From the NCBI GenBank assembly GCA_014800525.1, contig JAAVFV010000029.1, forward strand, positions 1-46,668: a DNA stretch of 46,668 nucleotides, read 5' to 3'. This document shows, piece by piece, positions 16,213 to 24,907 of this stretch; within the stretch, counting starts at the first letter, position 1, and each line of letters starts with the position of its first letter. A model generated the notes under the pieces. It was given only the letters and a program-made list of their open reading frames with translations, did no database searches and was not told where the DNA came from. Source of the stretch: Bacteroidales bacterium (lineage in GTDB: Bacteria; Bacteroidota; Bacteroidia; Bacteroidales; Muribaculaceae). A program made the position numbers and the translations under genes.

Positions 16213-17781
16213 ATGGAAAGAAATGCCGTGAAATATCCGATAGGCGAACAGTCTTTTAAGATGCTGCGTAAGGGAGGTTTCCTCTACGTGGACAAGACTA
16301 TGTACATTGATAAAATAGTCAATGGCAGCAAGTATTATTTCTTGGGCCGCCCACGTCGGTTCGGTAAGTCTCTCTTTCTTTCAACCCTGCAGGCTTTCTT
16401 CGAAGGGAAACGAGAGCTTTTCAAGGGTCTTTATGCAGATTCCATGGACTGGGATTGGGAGCCTTATCCTGTGATATATCTTGATCTCAATCCTCAAAGA
16501 TATCAAGATGACGCTGACTTCTCCGACCTGGATATTACAGTGGATGAAACACTCAAGATTCATGAGGAGAGATTAGGTATAACCTCCCCGAATGAAAATC
16601 TTTCCGCCCGTTTCTCTTTCCTTATCCGCAAACTATCGGAGGCTATGGGGAAAGGGGTTGTCATATTAGTGGATGAGTATGACAAACCATTAGTGAACAA
16701 TATTAATGACCGCCAAAGATTTATAACATACCGCAATAAGTTAGCCGCACTCTATTCTAACTTCAAGAGCTCGGCGCCTTATCTCCGGTTAGTGTTTCTC
16801 TCAGGTGTGAGCCGTTTCGGTAAACTATCTGTTTTCTCCGGACTCAATAACATAAGCGATATCTCCTTCATTGATAAATATGCCGCCATATGCGGAATTA
16901 CTGGACAGGAACTCTCTGAAAACTTCCGGGAGGGGATTCAGGAATTGGCATCTAAATATAGACACACCCCGGAGGAGGAGATTACTCAGCTTAAACGCCA
17001 TTATGATGGTTATCACTTCTCCGAAGAATGTCCGGATATCTATAATCCCTATTCTCTGCTGCAGGTGATGGCGTATCAGAAATATTCCAATTTCTGGATT
17101 GAATCCGGAAATTCCACACTGCTTGCGGAGCAACTGAAACGGACCAATTCAGACCTTAAGTCCCTTATCAATGCAAGATGTGCGCAGAACACCTTGGAGG
17201 GCCTTGACATCGACAGTATCTCGCCGCTGGCTCTACTTTATCAGACCGGATATCTCACAATTAAAGATTATGAGTCGGTCGATGATATCTTCACTTTGGG
17301 AATACCAAATCTCGAGGTGAAACAAGGGTTCTTCGAGCAGCTTCTACCATGGTATACCTCAATCCAGAAGGATGCGACACGAGTCTTTATATCCGACCTC
17401 CGTAAGGAGATGGAGCGCGGAGAAGTTGATGCCTTTATGAAACGGCTACAATCGCTTTTCGCCGGATTCGGCCATGATTTGAAGTTTGAGGAGGAGCGGA
17501 ATGTATCCAATGCAATGCTCATCGTATTCTCTCTTATAGGGATGCACGCGGATACCGAGGTAAGGACCTCCGACGGCAGAATCGATATCCTGGTGCGCAC
17601 GGTGGATTATGTCTACATCATGGAGCTGAAATATGATAAGTCTGCGCAGGAAGCTCTTGACCAGATTGAGCGGAAGGAGTATGCTCTTCCATGGGCTGTC
17701 GATTCCCGGAAGGTCATAGAAATCGGTATCAACTACTCTTCCGAGAAAAGAAGAATAGATGGGTGGGTGATGAAAAGATAG
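16213..17781 (+). CDS. AAA-ATPase with C-terminal PD-(D/E)XK nuclease-like domain, second copy
   Basis: Paralogue of the 7321-8886 gene, 522 residues. It shares YPIGEQSFKML...YVDKT at the N-terminus, the modified Walker A GRPRRFGKS (45-53) and Walker B ILVDEYDKPLV. The middle region has the same HYDGYHFSE...YNPYSLL and LLYQTGYLTI blocks. The C-terminal nuclease-like domain has GRID (Asp458) and MELK (Glu471, Lys473). The role of the family is unknown. The open frame begins at 16162, but that extension overlaps the -7 box at 16189-16196; the ATG at 16213 matches the paralogue's N-terminus. It follows the K+ channel gene by 62 bp and is followed by a 192-bp inverted-repeat element. Confidence 0.88.
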   Translation: MERNAVKYPIGEQSFKMLRKGGFLYVDKTMYIDKIVNGSKYYFLGRPRRFGKSLFLSTLQAFFEGKRELFKGLYADSMDWDWEPYPVIYLDLNPQRYQDDADFSDLDITVDETLKIHEERLGITSPNENLSARFSFLIRKLSEAMGKGVVILVDEYDKPLVNNINDRQRFITYRNKLAALYSNFKSSAPYLRLVFLSGVSRFGKLSVFSGLNNISDISFIDKYAAICGITGQELSENFREGIQELASKYRHTPEEEITQLKRHYDGYHFSEECPDIYNPYSLLQVMAYQKYSNFWIESGNSTLLAEQLKRTNSDLKSLINARCAQNTLEGLDIDSISPLALLYQTGYLTIKDYESVDDIFTLGIPNLEVKQGFFEQLLPWYTSIQKDATRVFISDLRKEMERGEVDAFMKRLQSLFAGFGHDLKFEEERNVSNAMLIVFSLIGMHADTEVRTSDGRIDILVRTVDYVYIMELKYDKSAQEALDQIERKEYALPWAVDSRKVIEIGINYSSEKRRIDGWVMKR

Positions 17782-17841
17782 GTCATTTAAATATAATCTT
17801 AGTTGGCTTGATTTTTAATACTTGATTATGATAAGAAAGAC

Positions 17842-18033
17842 GTTAAGTAAGTGTTCAAAATTAATTTATACTATATACGAGATTATTTTGGAGGCGATTG
17901 GGGCGCGGAAAGAAGGAGAATACTTTCGTATTCGACTGAGTGACAAGTCACAAGCGGCCCAAAAGAAGCCGTAGATAGTATAAAAGATAATTTAATTACT
18001 TGGTATCGGTTAATTTGGAATACTTACTTAAAC
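17842..18033. mobile_element. MITE-like element, copy A
   Basis: A 192-bp non-coding segment bounded by an imperfect terminal inverted repeat: 17842-17864 against the reverse complement of 18010-18033, 21 of 24 columns identical with one gap. Its interior aligns by eye, with shared blocks in the same order (GAGA..TTT..GATT, AAGC-GCC-AAAA, CCG, ATAAAAGA), to the 193-bp element at 28877-29069. The shared length, ends and interior suggest one small non-autonomous family. It fills most of the 340-bp gap between the second AAA/nuclease gene and the CoA-transferase gene. No transposase is present. Confidence 0.6.
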
Positions 18034-18046
18034 ATAAATGATAGAG

Positions 18047-18087
18047 CAACGGCTGCTTCCGGTTATGGAAGCAGCCGTTGATATTTT
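18047..18087. terminator. Bidirectional terminator between convergent genes
   Basis: CAACGGCTGCTTCC (18047-18060) and GGAAGCAGCCGTTG (18067-18080) form a perfect 14-bp stem with a 6-base loop. The T-rich tail is best on the plus strand (ATATTTTATT). It sits between the rightward AAA/nuclease gene and the leftward CoA-transferase gene and can serve both. Confidence 0.8.
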
Positions 18088-18121
18088 ATTCAGTATTCGG
18101 CGGGAGATACCCTCCTTTCTA

Positions 18122-19621
18122 TTACGCAAATTTGCCGAAGTCGGCCTGAAGCATATCACCCTTCTCCTGCAGTGCCTGATGAAGTGCGAAGGCGGCGCCA
18201 AGATTATGGGGAGTATGACCGCCACCCTTGTTGGCAAGCTTCACATAATCCCACATCAGCTCCTTATACATCGGGTGTACGCAATTCTCGATGATGGTCT
18301 CCGCACGCTGACGAGGATCCTTTCCACGAAGATCAGCAACGCCCTGCTCTGTGGCTATCACCTTCACTGAATGCTCGCTATGGTCGAGATGAGACACCAT
18401 CGGAACGATGGTCGAAATCTTTCCACCCTTCTGTATCGACGGACATGAGAAGATCGACAGATAAGCATTGCGGCTGAAGTCGGCCGAACCGCCGATACCG
18501 TTCATCATCTTAGTGCCCATCACATGAGTAGAGTTCACATTGCCATAGATATCAGCCTCAAGAGCCGTATTCATGGCGATCAGACCTAATCGGCGAACTA
18601 CCTCCGGATTATTCGAAATCTCGCCCGGACGCATCAGCACCTTATCACGGAAGAAATCGATATTATCCATAAAGTGAAGCATGGCCTCATCTGAGAATGT
18701 CAGCGCACAGGTAGATGCAAAGCGACACTTACCCTCCTCCATCAGTTTCATTACAGCATCCTGAATCACCTCAGTATACATATCAAACTGCGGAATCTCC
18801 GGATTCTCTCCCAGACCGTAAAGCACGGCATTGGCCACATTACCCACACCACTCTGAATCGGAAGGAATTCCTTGGGAAGTTTTCCGGTGCGGAGCTGCT
18901 CCACAAGGAAATTACAGATATTGTCACCGATACGCTGTGTCAGCTCATCGGGAGCTGTAAAGGGAGCGATGCTCTCTGAAGCGTTCGAGGGAACCACACC
19001 GATGATCTTCTTCGGATCTATCTTCAGCACCGGAGTACCGATTCGGTCGTTGGGCTTATAGATAGGAATCTCGCGACGGTTGGGAAGATCCTCCGGAACA
19101 TATATATCGTGGAAACCACGGAAGGAATTGCGATAATAAGAGGAATATTCGATGATCACCTTCTTGGCCATCTGTGCCACTGTGGGCGCCATTCCCAATC
19201 CGGCACCGAGAATCACCTCTCCATTAGGGCTCATCTCCGTAGCCTCGATTATCGCAACATCGATATCTCCATAGAATCCATAACGGAGGTCTTGCGACAG
19301 ATGACTCAAATGGAGATCGAAATAATTCATCCCTTGGGAGTTTGCCTTGGCACGCGAATCCTTATGGCCCTGATAGGGGGTGCGGATAGCGATGGCATCG
19401 GCGCGCGAAAGCTCGCCGTCAACATGATCGTTTGTAGATGCGCCCGTAAAGAGATTGATCTTAAAGGGCTGGCCGTTTTCATGGAGCGCCTTCGCCTTTT
19501 CGGCAAGCGCGACAGTTACTACCTTGGGAGTACCGGAGGCGGTGAAGCCGGAAAGGCCCACATTATCGCCGTTCTTGATATAACTTGCAGCTTCCTCAGC
19601 TGAAATAAATGGGATACTCAT
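18122..19621 (-). CDS. Acetyl-CoA hydrolase/succinate CoA-transferase family protein
   Basis: A 499-residue cytoplasmic class I CoA-transferase. Family members move CoA between succinate, acetate or propionate, or hydrolyse acetyl-CoA. In Bacteroidota this fits acetate/propionate/succinate fermentation. Visible features are the N-terminal VGLSGFTASGTPKVV, the GVGNVANAV loop (258-266), and the predicted catalytic glutamate in MYTEVIQD (Glu284), which would carry the CoA thioester intermediate. The C-terminal half contains GIGGSADFSRNA and VTEQGVADLRG-like ATEQGVADLRG. The length matches the family. The exact substrate pair cannot be read from sequence. It is divergent from miaB and shares a symmetrical promoter region with it; a hairpin at 18047-18080 ends it. 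Confidence 0.92.
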   Translation of the reverse strand: MSIPFISAEEAASYIKNGDNVGLSGFTASGTPKVVTVALAEKAKALHENGQPFKINLFTGASTNDHVDGELSRADAIAIRTPYQGHKDSRAKANSQGMNYFDLHLSHLSQDLRYGFYGDIDVAIIEATEMSPNGEVILGAGLGMAPTVAQMAKKVIIEYSSYYRNSFRGFHDIYVPEDLPNRREIPIYKPNDRIGTPVLKIDPKKIIGVVPSNASESIAPFTAPDELTQRIGDNICNFLVEQLRTGKLPKEFLPIQSGVGNVANAVLYGLGENPEIPQFDMYTEVIQDAVMKLMEEGKCRFASTCALTFSDEAMLHFMDNIDFFRDKVLMRPGEISNNPEVVRRLGLIAMNTALEADIYGNVNSTHVMGTKMMNGIGGSADFSRNAYLSIFSCPSIQKGGKISTIVPMVSHLDHSEHSVKVIATEQGVADLRGKDPRQRAETIIENCVHPMYKELMWDYVKLANKGGGHTPHNLGAAFALHQALQEKGDMLQADFGKFA

Positions 19622-19652
19622 TTGTAACGTTTAGATTTTAATGGTATTTTTG
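19621..19652 (+). promoter_or_regulatory. Consensus promoter of miaB
   Basis: TTTG (19621-19624), a 20-bp spacer and TATTTTTG (19645-19652) match the Bacteroidales promoter exactly. The possible ATG at 19641 overlaps this -7 box, which argues that translation starts at 19689. Confidence 0.65.
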
Positions 19653-19654
19653 CA

Positions 19655-19662
19655 CAAAAATA
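19655..19662 (-). promoter_or_regulatory. -7 box of the CoA-transferase gene
   Basis: The minus strand reads TATTTTTG, an exact TAnnTTTG match, only 2 bp from the miaB -7 box and facing the other way. The -33 region is weak. The two boxes form a perfect 8-bp inverted repeat around CA. Confidence 0.45.
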
Positions 19663-19688
19663 ATGAATCTCTGCAATTTGACCTAAAT

Positions 19689-21053
19689 ATGAACCCCTTT
19701 TTTTTACCTGATACTGATAAAAATTGCGCACACTCCAAGAAAGTGCGCATCGAAACCTACGGTTGCCAGATGAATGTGGCTGATTCAGAAGTAGTTGCGG
19801 CAATGATGGAGATGGCGGGGTATGAAACTACCCAACACGACTCCGAAGCCGCTGCCGTGCTTCTTAATACCTGTTCCATCCGCGATAACGCCGAACAGAA
19901 AATTTTCTCCCGTCTCGCTTATTGGAATTCGATGCGCAGGCGGTTGGGTCGCAATATTATAATCGGTGTGATCGGTTGTATGGCCGAGCGCCTGAAGGAG
20001 GAGCTTATTCAGAAACATGGTGTCGACCTCGTGGCCGGCCCCGATGCCTACCTTGATATCCCCAACCTTGTGGCCGCTGCTGAAACAGGCGAGGCAGCCA
20101 TCAATACCCTCCTCTCCGAGTCGGAGACTTATCGTGATATAGTTCCGAAACGTATCGGTGCTTCTGTAGGTGGGTTTATCTCCATTATGAGAGGCTGCAA
20201 TAATTTCTGTTCCTATTGTATCGTGCCTTATACCCGCGGTCGCGAGCGCTCACGCGAACCGGAATCCATCCTCCGGGAGTTGGCCGATCTGCGTAGCCGT
20301 GGATTCAAGGAGGCCACTCTCCTGGGTCAGAACGTGAACAGCTACCGCTTCGAACGCCCTGATGGTGCTGTAGTAGATTTCCCCGAACTCCTGCGCCTTG
20401 TGGCCGAGGCTGCTCCCGACATGCGTATACGTTTCACAACCTCACATCCGAAGGATATGAGCGATGAGACACTCCATGTAATCGCGAAATACCCTAATCT
20501 CGCGCGACACATCCATCTCCCGGTACAGAGCGGTTCGGACAGCGTGCTTAAGGATATGAACCGTAAATATACCCGCGAGTGGTATCTCGACCGTGTGGCC
20601 GCCATACGCCGTATCCTTCCCGATGCCGGTCTCTCCACGGATATGTTCACCGGATTCTATAATGAATCCGAAGATGATTTCCAGCAGACCCTCTCCCTGA
20701 TGGAGGAGGCCGGTTTTGATTCGGCTTTCATGTTCAAATATTCCGAGCGTCCCGGCACGCTCGCTTCCCGCACGATGCCCGATAATGTTCCTGAGGATGT
20801 GAAGATCGACCGACTAAACCGCATGATTGAACTCCAGAACCGTCTATCGCTCGAGAGCAATCTCCGCGATATCGGCAAGGAGTTTGAAGTCCTGGTGGAG
20901 GGCACTTCCAAGCGCAGCGAGGAAGAGATGTTCGGCCGCACATCGCAGAATAAGGTGGTGGTATTCCCGCGTGGCGAGAATAAGCCCGGTGATTTCATCC
21001 GGGTACGTATCCTCTCCGCCTCCTCCGCCACTCTCAAAGGCAAACAGATCTAA
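19689..21053 (+). CDS. miaB: tRNA-2-methylthio-N6-dimethylallyladenosine synthase
   Basis: Radical-SAM methylthiotransferase that adds the 2-methylthio group to i6A37 of tRNAs reading UNN codons. The 454-residue protein has the three family parts. The N-terminal MTTase domain keeps Cys26 (TYGCQMN), Cys62 (NTCSIR) and Cys97 (IGCMAER), which hold the auxiliary Fe-S cluster. The radical-SAM core has Cys170, Cys174 and Cys177 (MRGCNNFCSYCIVPYTRGRE). A C-terminal TRAM-like RNA-binding segment (about 385-450) contains VLVEGTSKRS. TYGCQMN and the SREPESIL block separate MiaB from RimO and MtaB. The start at 19689 is chosen because the upstream in-frame ATG overlaps the promoter. Confidence 0.95.
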   Translation: MNPFFLPDTDKNCAHSKKVRIETYGCQMNVADSEVVAAMMEMAGYETTQHDSEAAAVLLNTCSIRDNAEQKIFSRLAYWNSMRRRLGRNIIIGVIGCMAERLKEELIQKHGVDLVAGPDAYLDIPNLVAAAETGEAAINTLLSESETYRDIVPKRIGASVGGFISIMRGCNNFCSYCIVPYTRGRERSREPESILRELADLRSRGFKEATLLGQNVNSYRFERPDGAVVDFPELLRLVAEAAPDMRIRFTTSHPKDMSDETLHVIAKYPNLARHIHLPVQSGSDSVLKDMNRKYTREWYLDRVAAIRRILPDAGLSTDMFTGFYNESEDDFQQTLSLMEEAGFDSAFMFKYSERPGTLASRTMPDNVPEDVKIDRLNRMIELQNRLSLESNLRDIGKEFEVLVEGTSKRSEEEMFGRTSQNKVVVFPRGENKPGDFIRVRILSASSATLKGKQI

Positions 21054-21105
21054 CCCCTCCCCGCTCCCCTATCTTTTTAGCAGATATCCGCGCCTATGTG
21101 AAGAA

Positions 21106-21174
21106 AATCTGTGTCCATCTGTGAAAACAATCTGTGTCCATCTGTGAAAACAATCTGTGTCCATCTGTGAAAAC
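21106..21174. repeat. Three perfect 23-bp tandem repeats
   Basis: The unit AATCTGTGTCCATCTGTGAAAAC-type (23 bp) repeats exactly at 21106-21128, 21129-21151 and 21152-21174, then continues as a partial copy to 21192. It starts 52 bp after the miaB stop. There are no spacers between units, so it is not CRISPR. Confidence 0.9.
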
Positions 21175-21261
21175 AATCTGTGAAAATCTGTGATTATAGC
21201 CGGAGACGGTGTCAGGTTAATATCCTGTGCTCACAGATCTTCACAGATTGTTTTCACAGAT
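21163..21261. repeat. 30-bp inverted repeat forming a large hairpin
   Basis: Bases 21163-21192 pair with 21232-21261 over 30 bp with one mismatch, around a 39-nt loop. The left arm is made from the last tandem-repeat copies. It is a REP-like structure downstream of miaB that may act as a terminator or mRNA stabiliser; the loop holds no gene. Confidence 0.85.
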
Positions 21262-21420
21262 AAACGCAGATGAGCTGACTCCGGAATTTACTCCTTTCAA
21301 TACCTGTTTTTTATCCCTATTACATTTTAATTTTATTAACTAATTTTAACAATCGGGAGGGGTAATTTCAAAAATTCGTTATAATTTTACATTCAAGGAC
21401 GTAACATACCCTTTCTTTTA

Positions 21421-21458
21421 TAACTTTGTATCATTATCGTTCTGTTTCTACAACTTTG
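21421..21458 (+). promoter_or_regulatory. Candidate promoter region of the fimbrial locus
   Basis: TAACTTTG (21421-21428) matches TAnnTTTG exactly. A second near match, CAACTTTG, is at 21451-21458, and the first box's TTTG lies 22 bp upstream of it, so the two could form one promoter. The region 21262-21568 is otherwise AT-rich and non-coding; the leader would be over 100 nt. Confidence 0.35.
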
Positions 21459-21568
21459 ATTTATCATAACATACGAATTATTAATTATTAAAATAGATGA
21501 TCCGGAGAATTAGAGCACCCACTTTAATTACCCGATCATTGTAATCCATTACTTAACTCTTCCGAAAG

Positions 21569-23701
21569 ATGAAAAAGAATCTTCTTTATGGATCGATGGC
21601 TTTTGGCCTTCTTTTCGCAAGTTGTTCTTCTGAGGATCTCGTGGTAGACGACACTACGAATACTCAGGGGGATCAGGATTATTACGTGACCATGCGTATC
21701 TCCGGCGACATGACCGGCACTCGCGCTGCCTCTTCCGGGAATCCGGATGAGGGCACTACCGGCGATTTCGATCCCGGTACGGCAGATGAGAATAAGGTGT
21801 CCACCGCCTATTTCGTTTTCTACGATCAAAGCGGTAATGTGGTAGGTGACGTTGTGCCCGTCGACCTTCCGACTCCCGAAACCGCCCCCTCTCCCTCCGG
21901 TACAGTCGATGTCTATTATAAATCGACTGTCAAGATATCGGTCCGCAAGGGTGAGAGCAAGCCCACTCAGGTGATCTGCTACCTCAATCCCGTTGTACCC
22001 GGTGGTCTCAACCGTTCGCTTAGCGAGATTCAGACAGTGTCGCGCGAGAACTTCCGTAATGGCGACCGCAACTTCTCCATGAGTAACTCCGTATATTATG
22101 CCACCGTTCCCGGCCAGTCCGCCCCCACTCCTCAGATTGCTGTAGTGATTCCGGAGGCGCAGCTCTATTCCTCCGAGACCGCCGCTAAAGAAGCTGCCGA
22201 TAGAGATGAGTGCGTCAGCATATATGTGGAACGTTACGCTTCAAAAATCAAATTCGAGGCCACAGGAATCGAGCCCTATAAATCGGCCAATCGTATCTTC
22301 TCATCTACCGGAGGTATGGAGGAAAAACCTGTCGAACTTACTTTCGTGCCTCTGAAATGGACACTCAATGCCGTGGCAAATGAGAACTATGTCATCAAGT
22401 CGTTCCGTCAGGAATCAACCGATGGTATGATTCTGCCCGAAAACTATTCTTACGATGGTCTTAACAAGATCATCAATGTAGGAGCCAACGCCTCAAAAAC
22501 AGGTCTTAATCTCGATATCACCCAAGACGCTCAGGGAAATATCACTTCCATCACTCCGACCGGGAATCCGTTGGCATCCAACGAGGAATGGAAATGGAAT
22601 AATCCCGACTATCATCGCTCTTACTGGGGAATGTCGCCGGCATACTTCACTGCAGCCTATCCCGAAGTCTCTTCCGATCTCGCTGATATGGCGGCTGAAG
22701 GGAAGACTATAAACCAGACCTACTGGTCATACAACGATGTGACCACATCTGAGGTCGGTAAAAATGTCGGGACCACTCATTACTTTAAAGAGACCACTGT
22801 CGGCGCAAAAGCACTTGCAAGCACCAACCCTGCCGCTGCTGTGGGTTCCGTTATCTATGTCGGTAAGTATGAGATTAGTCTTAATGGCACTGCCCTTGAG
22901 GAAGGAACAGGTTTCTATGCCTATGGTAATGGTCAGGTAAGCGTGGATGGCCAGCAAGTCGACCGCCCCTTTATATATTTTGAAAACAAACCGGGTTCTG
23001 TGGAGTCCACAGTCAACGGCGGTGGCAGCATGCTGCAGCGCTTCTTCGTGCAGTGTATCAATATCGTAAAATATGACGATGTGGCCGGCGAGTATGTTCC
23101 TTTCTCATACACTAATCCCGCCGATATGGAGAAACTTGCCAATGTGTTCCAGATCGACACAATCTCCAAGGATGTAAAGCAGAAATACGATGGCGATAAC
23201 GCAACTATTCTTAAGATTCAGGCCAACGCCCGCACTCTCCAGCTCAAGAGCAATCTGAATCCTTCAGATCTGGAAGGAATCTTCATCCTAAGCGATAACG
23301 GATATAAGTCAATCACATCAAATGCAACTTCAGGAAATGATGAGCTGACTTATCTTGAAGCTAACGTGGCCTTGATGCGTATGGCAGGCCTCGCATATTA
23401 TTACACCTCCGGCCATGCTTACTTCAATATTCCCGTTAAGCATCTCGGGTGGTATCGCGCGGGCAATACCCAGAAAGACTCCCCCTCAATCAACTGGAAT
23501 CTTGTCCGTGTAGGCGATTTCGGCGTAGTCCGCAACCATTCCTATTCTATCGTGGTCGACAAGGTGATCGGTCTCGCTTCAGGTATCGGCAATGACAACA
23601 CTCCGATCGTGCCCCCCGTCACTCCCGACGATTTCTACATGTCGTATCGTGTCAACATCCTGAAATGGGCCGTAGTTCCCACTCAGAATGTATCTCTCTG
23701 A
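21569..23701 (+). CDS. Mfa1-family major fimbrillin
   Basis: Pilin lipoprotein of the Bacteroidales type V pilus class, as in Porphyromonas gingivalis Mfa1. The 710-residue protein has a lipoprotein signal with Cys19 (LLFASCS). Known members are lipidated, exported, then cut by an Arg protease so that strand exchange can polymerise them; Arg52 (TGTRAASS) is a candidate site. The C-terminal strand DFYMSYRVNILKWAVVPTQ-NVSL is typical of the donor strand in this family. It is longer than Mfa1 of P. gingivalis (about 560 residues from memory), so extra loops are likely. It is the first gene of a five-gene fimbrial cluster, and a hairpin directly downstream (23722-23752) may raise its level over later genes. 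Confidence 0.88.
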   Translation: MKKNLLYGSMAFGLLFASCSSEDLVVDDTTNTQGDQDYYVTMRISGDMTGTRAASSGNPDEGTTGDFDPGTADENKVSTAYFVFYDQSGNVVGDVVPVDLPTPETAPSPSGTVDVYYKSTVKISVRKGESKPTQVICYLNPVVPGGLNRSLSEIQTVSRENFRNGDRNFSMSNSVYYATVPGQSAPTPQIAVVIPEAQLYSSETAAKEAADRDECVSIYVERYASKIKFEATGIEPYKSANRIFSSTGGMEEKPVELTFVPLKWTLNAVANENYVIKSFRQESTDGMILPENYSYDGLNKIINVGANASKTGLNLDITQDAQGNITSITPTGNPLASNEEWKWNNPDYHRSYWGMSPAYFTAAYPEVSSDLADMAAEGKTINQTYWSYNDVTTSEVGKNVGTTHYFKETTVGAKALASTNPAAAVGSVIYVGKYEISLNGTALEEGTGFYAYGNGQVSVDGQQVDRPFIYFENKPGSVESTVNGGGSMLQRFFVQCINIVKYDDVAGEYVPFSYTNPADMEKLANVFQIDTISKDVKQKYDGDNATILKIQANARTLQLKSNLNPSDLEGIFILSDNGYKSITSNATSGNDELTYLEANVALMRMAGLAYYYTSGHAYFNIPVKHLGWYRAGNTQKDSPSINWNLVRVGDFGVVRNHSYSIVVDKVIGLASGIGNDNTPIVPPVTPDDFYMSYRVNILKWAVVPTQNVSL

Positions 23702-23721
23702 TATCAAATAATTTAAATAAA

Positions 23722-23752
23722 GGAGACTGTGGTCAAAAACGCCACAGTCTCC
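23722..23752 (+). terminator. Hairpin after the major fimbrillin gene
   Basis: GGAGACTGTGG (23722-23732) and CCACAGTCTCC (23742-23752) form a perfect 11-bp stem with a 9-base loop. The tail is C/T-rich without a pure T-run, so partial termination or 3'-end stabilisation is more likely than full termination. Confidence 0.65.
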
Positions 23753-23844
23753 CTTCCTCCTTACAATCAAGGCTCTTCCCGGGAATCATTTTATTCCTCA
23801 CCAACCAGATTTATCCAAGCAACTACCTATCTCGAACATTCCAT

Positions 23845-24885
23845 ATGGGTTTCCATAATATCTACAATCGGTTCAGAGTATTATCGGCTGTCATAGTTTC
23901 GGCTATGACATTCACAGGCTGCTCGATCATCAACGACGATCTGGAGCCTTGTCCTGCCGGGCTACGCCTACAGTTCGTATACAATTATAATCTCCTTCAG
24001 GCCGATGCCTTCCCCACTCAGGTGAAAAGCCTGAATGTCTGGGCTTTCGATGATTCCGGCAAATTTGTATGGAGTGCTTCCGAATCCGGAGAAATCCTCT
24101 CCAAACCGGGATACATCATGGAGACCCCGCTCCCCCAAGGAACCTACGATTTCATTGTCTGGGGAGGCCTGCTCGATAATTCCGATTTCACCCTCTCTTC
24201 CTACACTCCTTCAAGCAAGGAAGACCTCGAGATGACCCTCAAAACCATCTCAGAGGATGGCGCCAATGTGAGCCAATCTCATTTCAAACCTCTTTTTCAC
24301 GGCTACCTCGGCAATGTGGAATACACCGTGGAGCCTACCAGCCCTTCGGTGAAGACCGTAACCGTCCCTCTCATCAAGGATACCAACGATATTGCCGTGC
24401 TCCTCTGCAACGAAAACGGCAATCCTCTCAAAGCTGAGGATTTCACCGTAAAATTCATCTATGCCGATGCAGATCTGGCATGGAACAATGCTATCAAGCC
24501 ATCGTCTCCGACCGTGACATATATGCCATGGAGCCAACTTTACGGAGAAACCACCCTCCAGCCCCTGGCTTCGGCAAGCGAAGAGGCTGTCCGCTCCACT
24601 ATCCTTTACGAACTTTCCGTAAGCCGGCTTATGGCTGATGGAGCTGCGTATCTCGATGTGGTCCGCAACACCGACAATAAAACGATCATCCATGTCCCGC
24701 TCATCGAATATTTCCTCCTTGAGAAGGGAAACAGATACAATCAATTTGGAGATCAGGAGTATCTCGACCGCCGTGATGACTATACGGCACTCTTCTTCCT
24801 CAATAACGATAACGACTGGTATATGGCCGGCGGCATATATATCAATAGTTGGGTTGTGGTTCCTCCTCAGCATGAGGGAATGTGA
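23845..24885 (+). CDS. FimB/Mfa2-family fimbrial anchor lipoprotein
   Basis: A 346-residue lipoprotein with signal peptide and Cys26 (MTFTGCS). The mature start DDLEPCPAGLRLQFVYNYN is characteristic of the FimB/Mfa2 family, which anchors the pilus base to the outer membrane and limits its length. Two Ig-like beta domains are expected (about 35-170 and 175-346). The frame is open back to 23665 across the intergenic hairpin, but that extension has no family sequence; the ATG at 23845 gives a normal signal peptide. It follows the major fimbrillin, the usual order. Confidence 0.88.
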   Translation: MGFHNIYNRFRVLSAVIVSAMTFTGCSIINDDLEPCPAGLRLQFVYNYNLLQADAFPTQVKSLNVWAFDDSGKFVWSASESGEILSKPGYIMETPLPQGTYDFIVWGGLLDNSDFTLSSYTPSSKEDLEMTLKTISEDGANVSQSHFKPLFHGYLGNVEYTVEPTSPSVKTVTVPLIKDTNDIAVLLCNENGNPLKAEDFTVKFIYADADLAWNNAIKPSSPTVTYMPWSQLYGETTLQPLASASEEAVRSTILYELSVSRLMADGAAYLDVVRNTDNKTIIHVPLIEYFLLEKGNRYNQFGDQEYLDRRDDYTALFFLNNDNDWYMAGGIYINSWVVVPPQHEGM

Positions 24886-24907
24886 GCATGGGGAAATACG
24901 GCATATT

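Noticed and set aside
19641-19688. Earlier ATG for miaB
   Set aside because: It coincides with the -7 promoter box, so it would lie at or before the transcription start.
21106-21192. CRISPR-like direct repeats
   Set aside because: Units are adjacent with no unique spacers and there is no cas gene; it is a plain tandem repeat.
21163-21261. Invertible promoter switch for the fimbriae
   Set aside because: The 30-bp inverted repeats enclose only 39 bp with no promoter box, and no recombinase gene is nearby.
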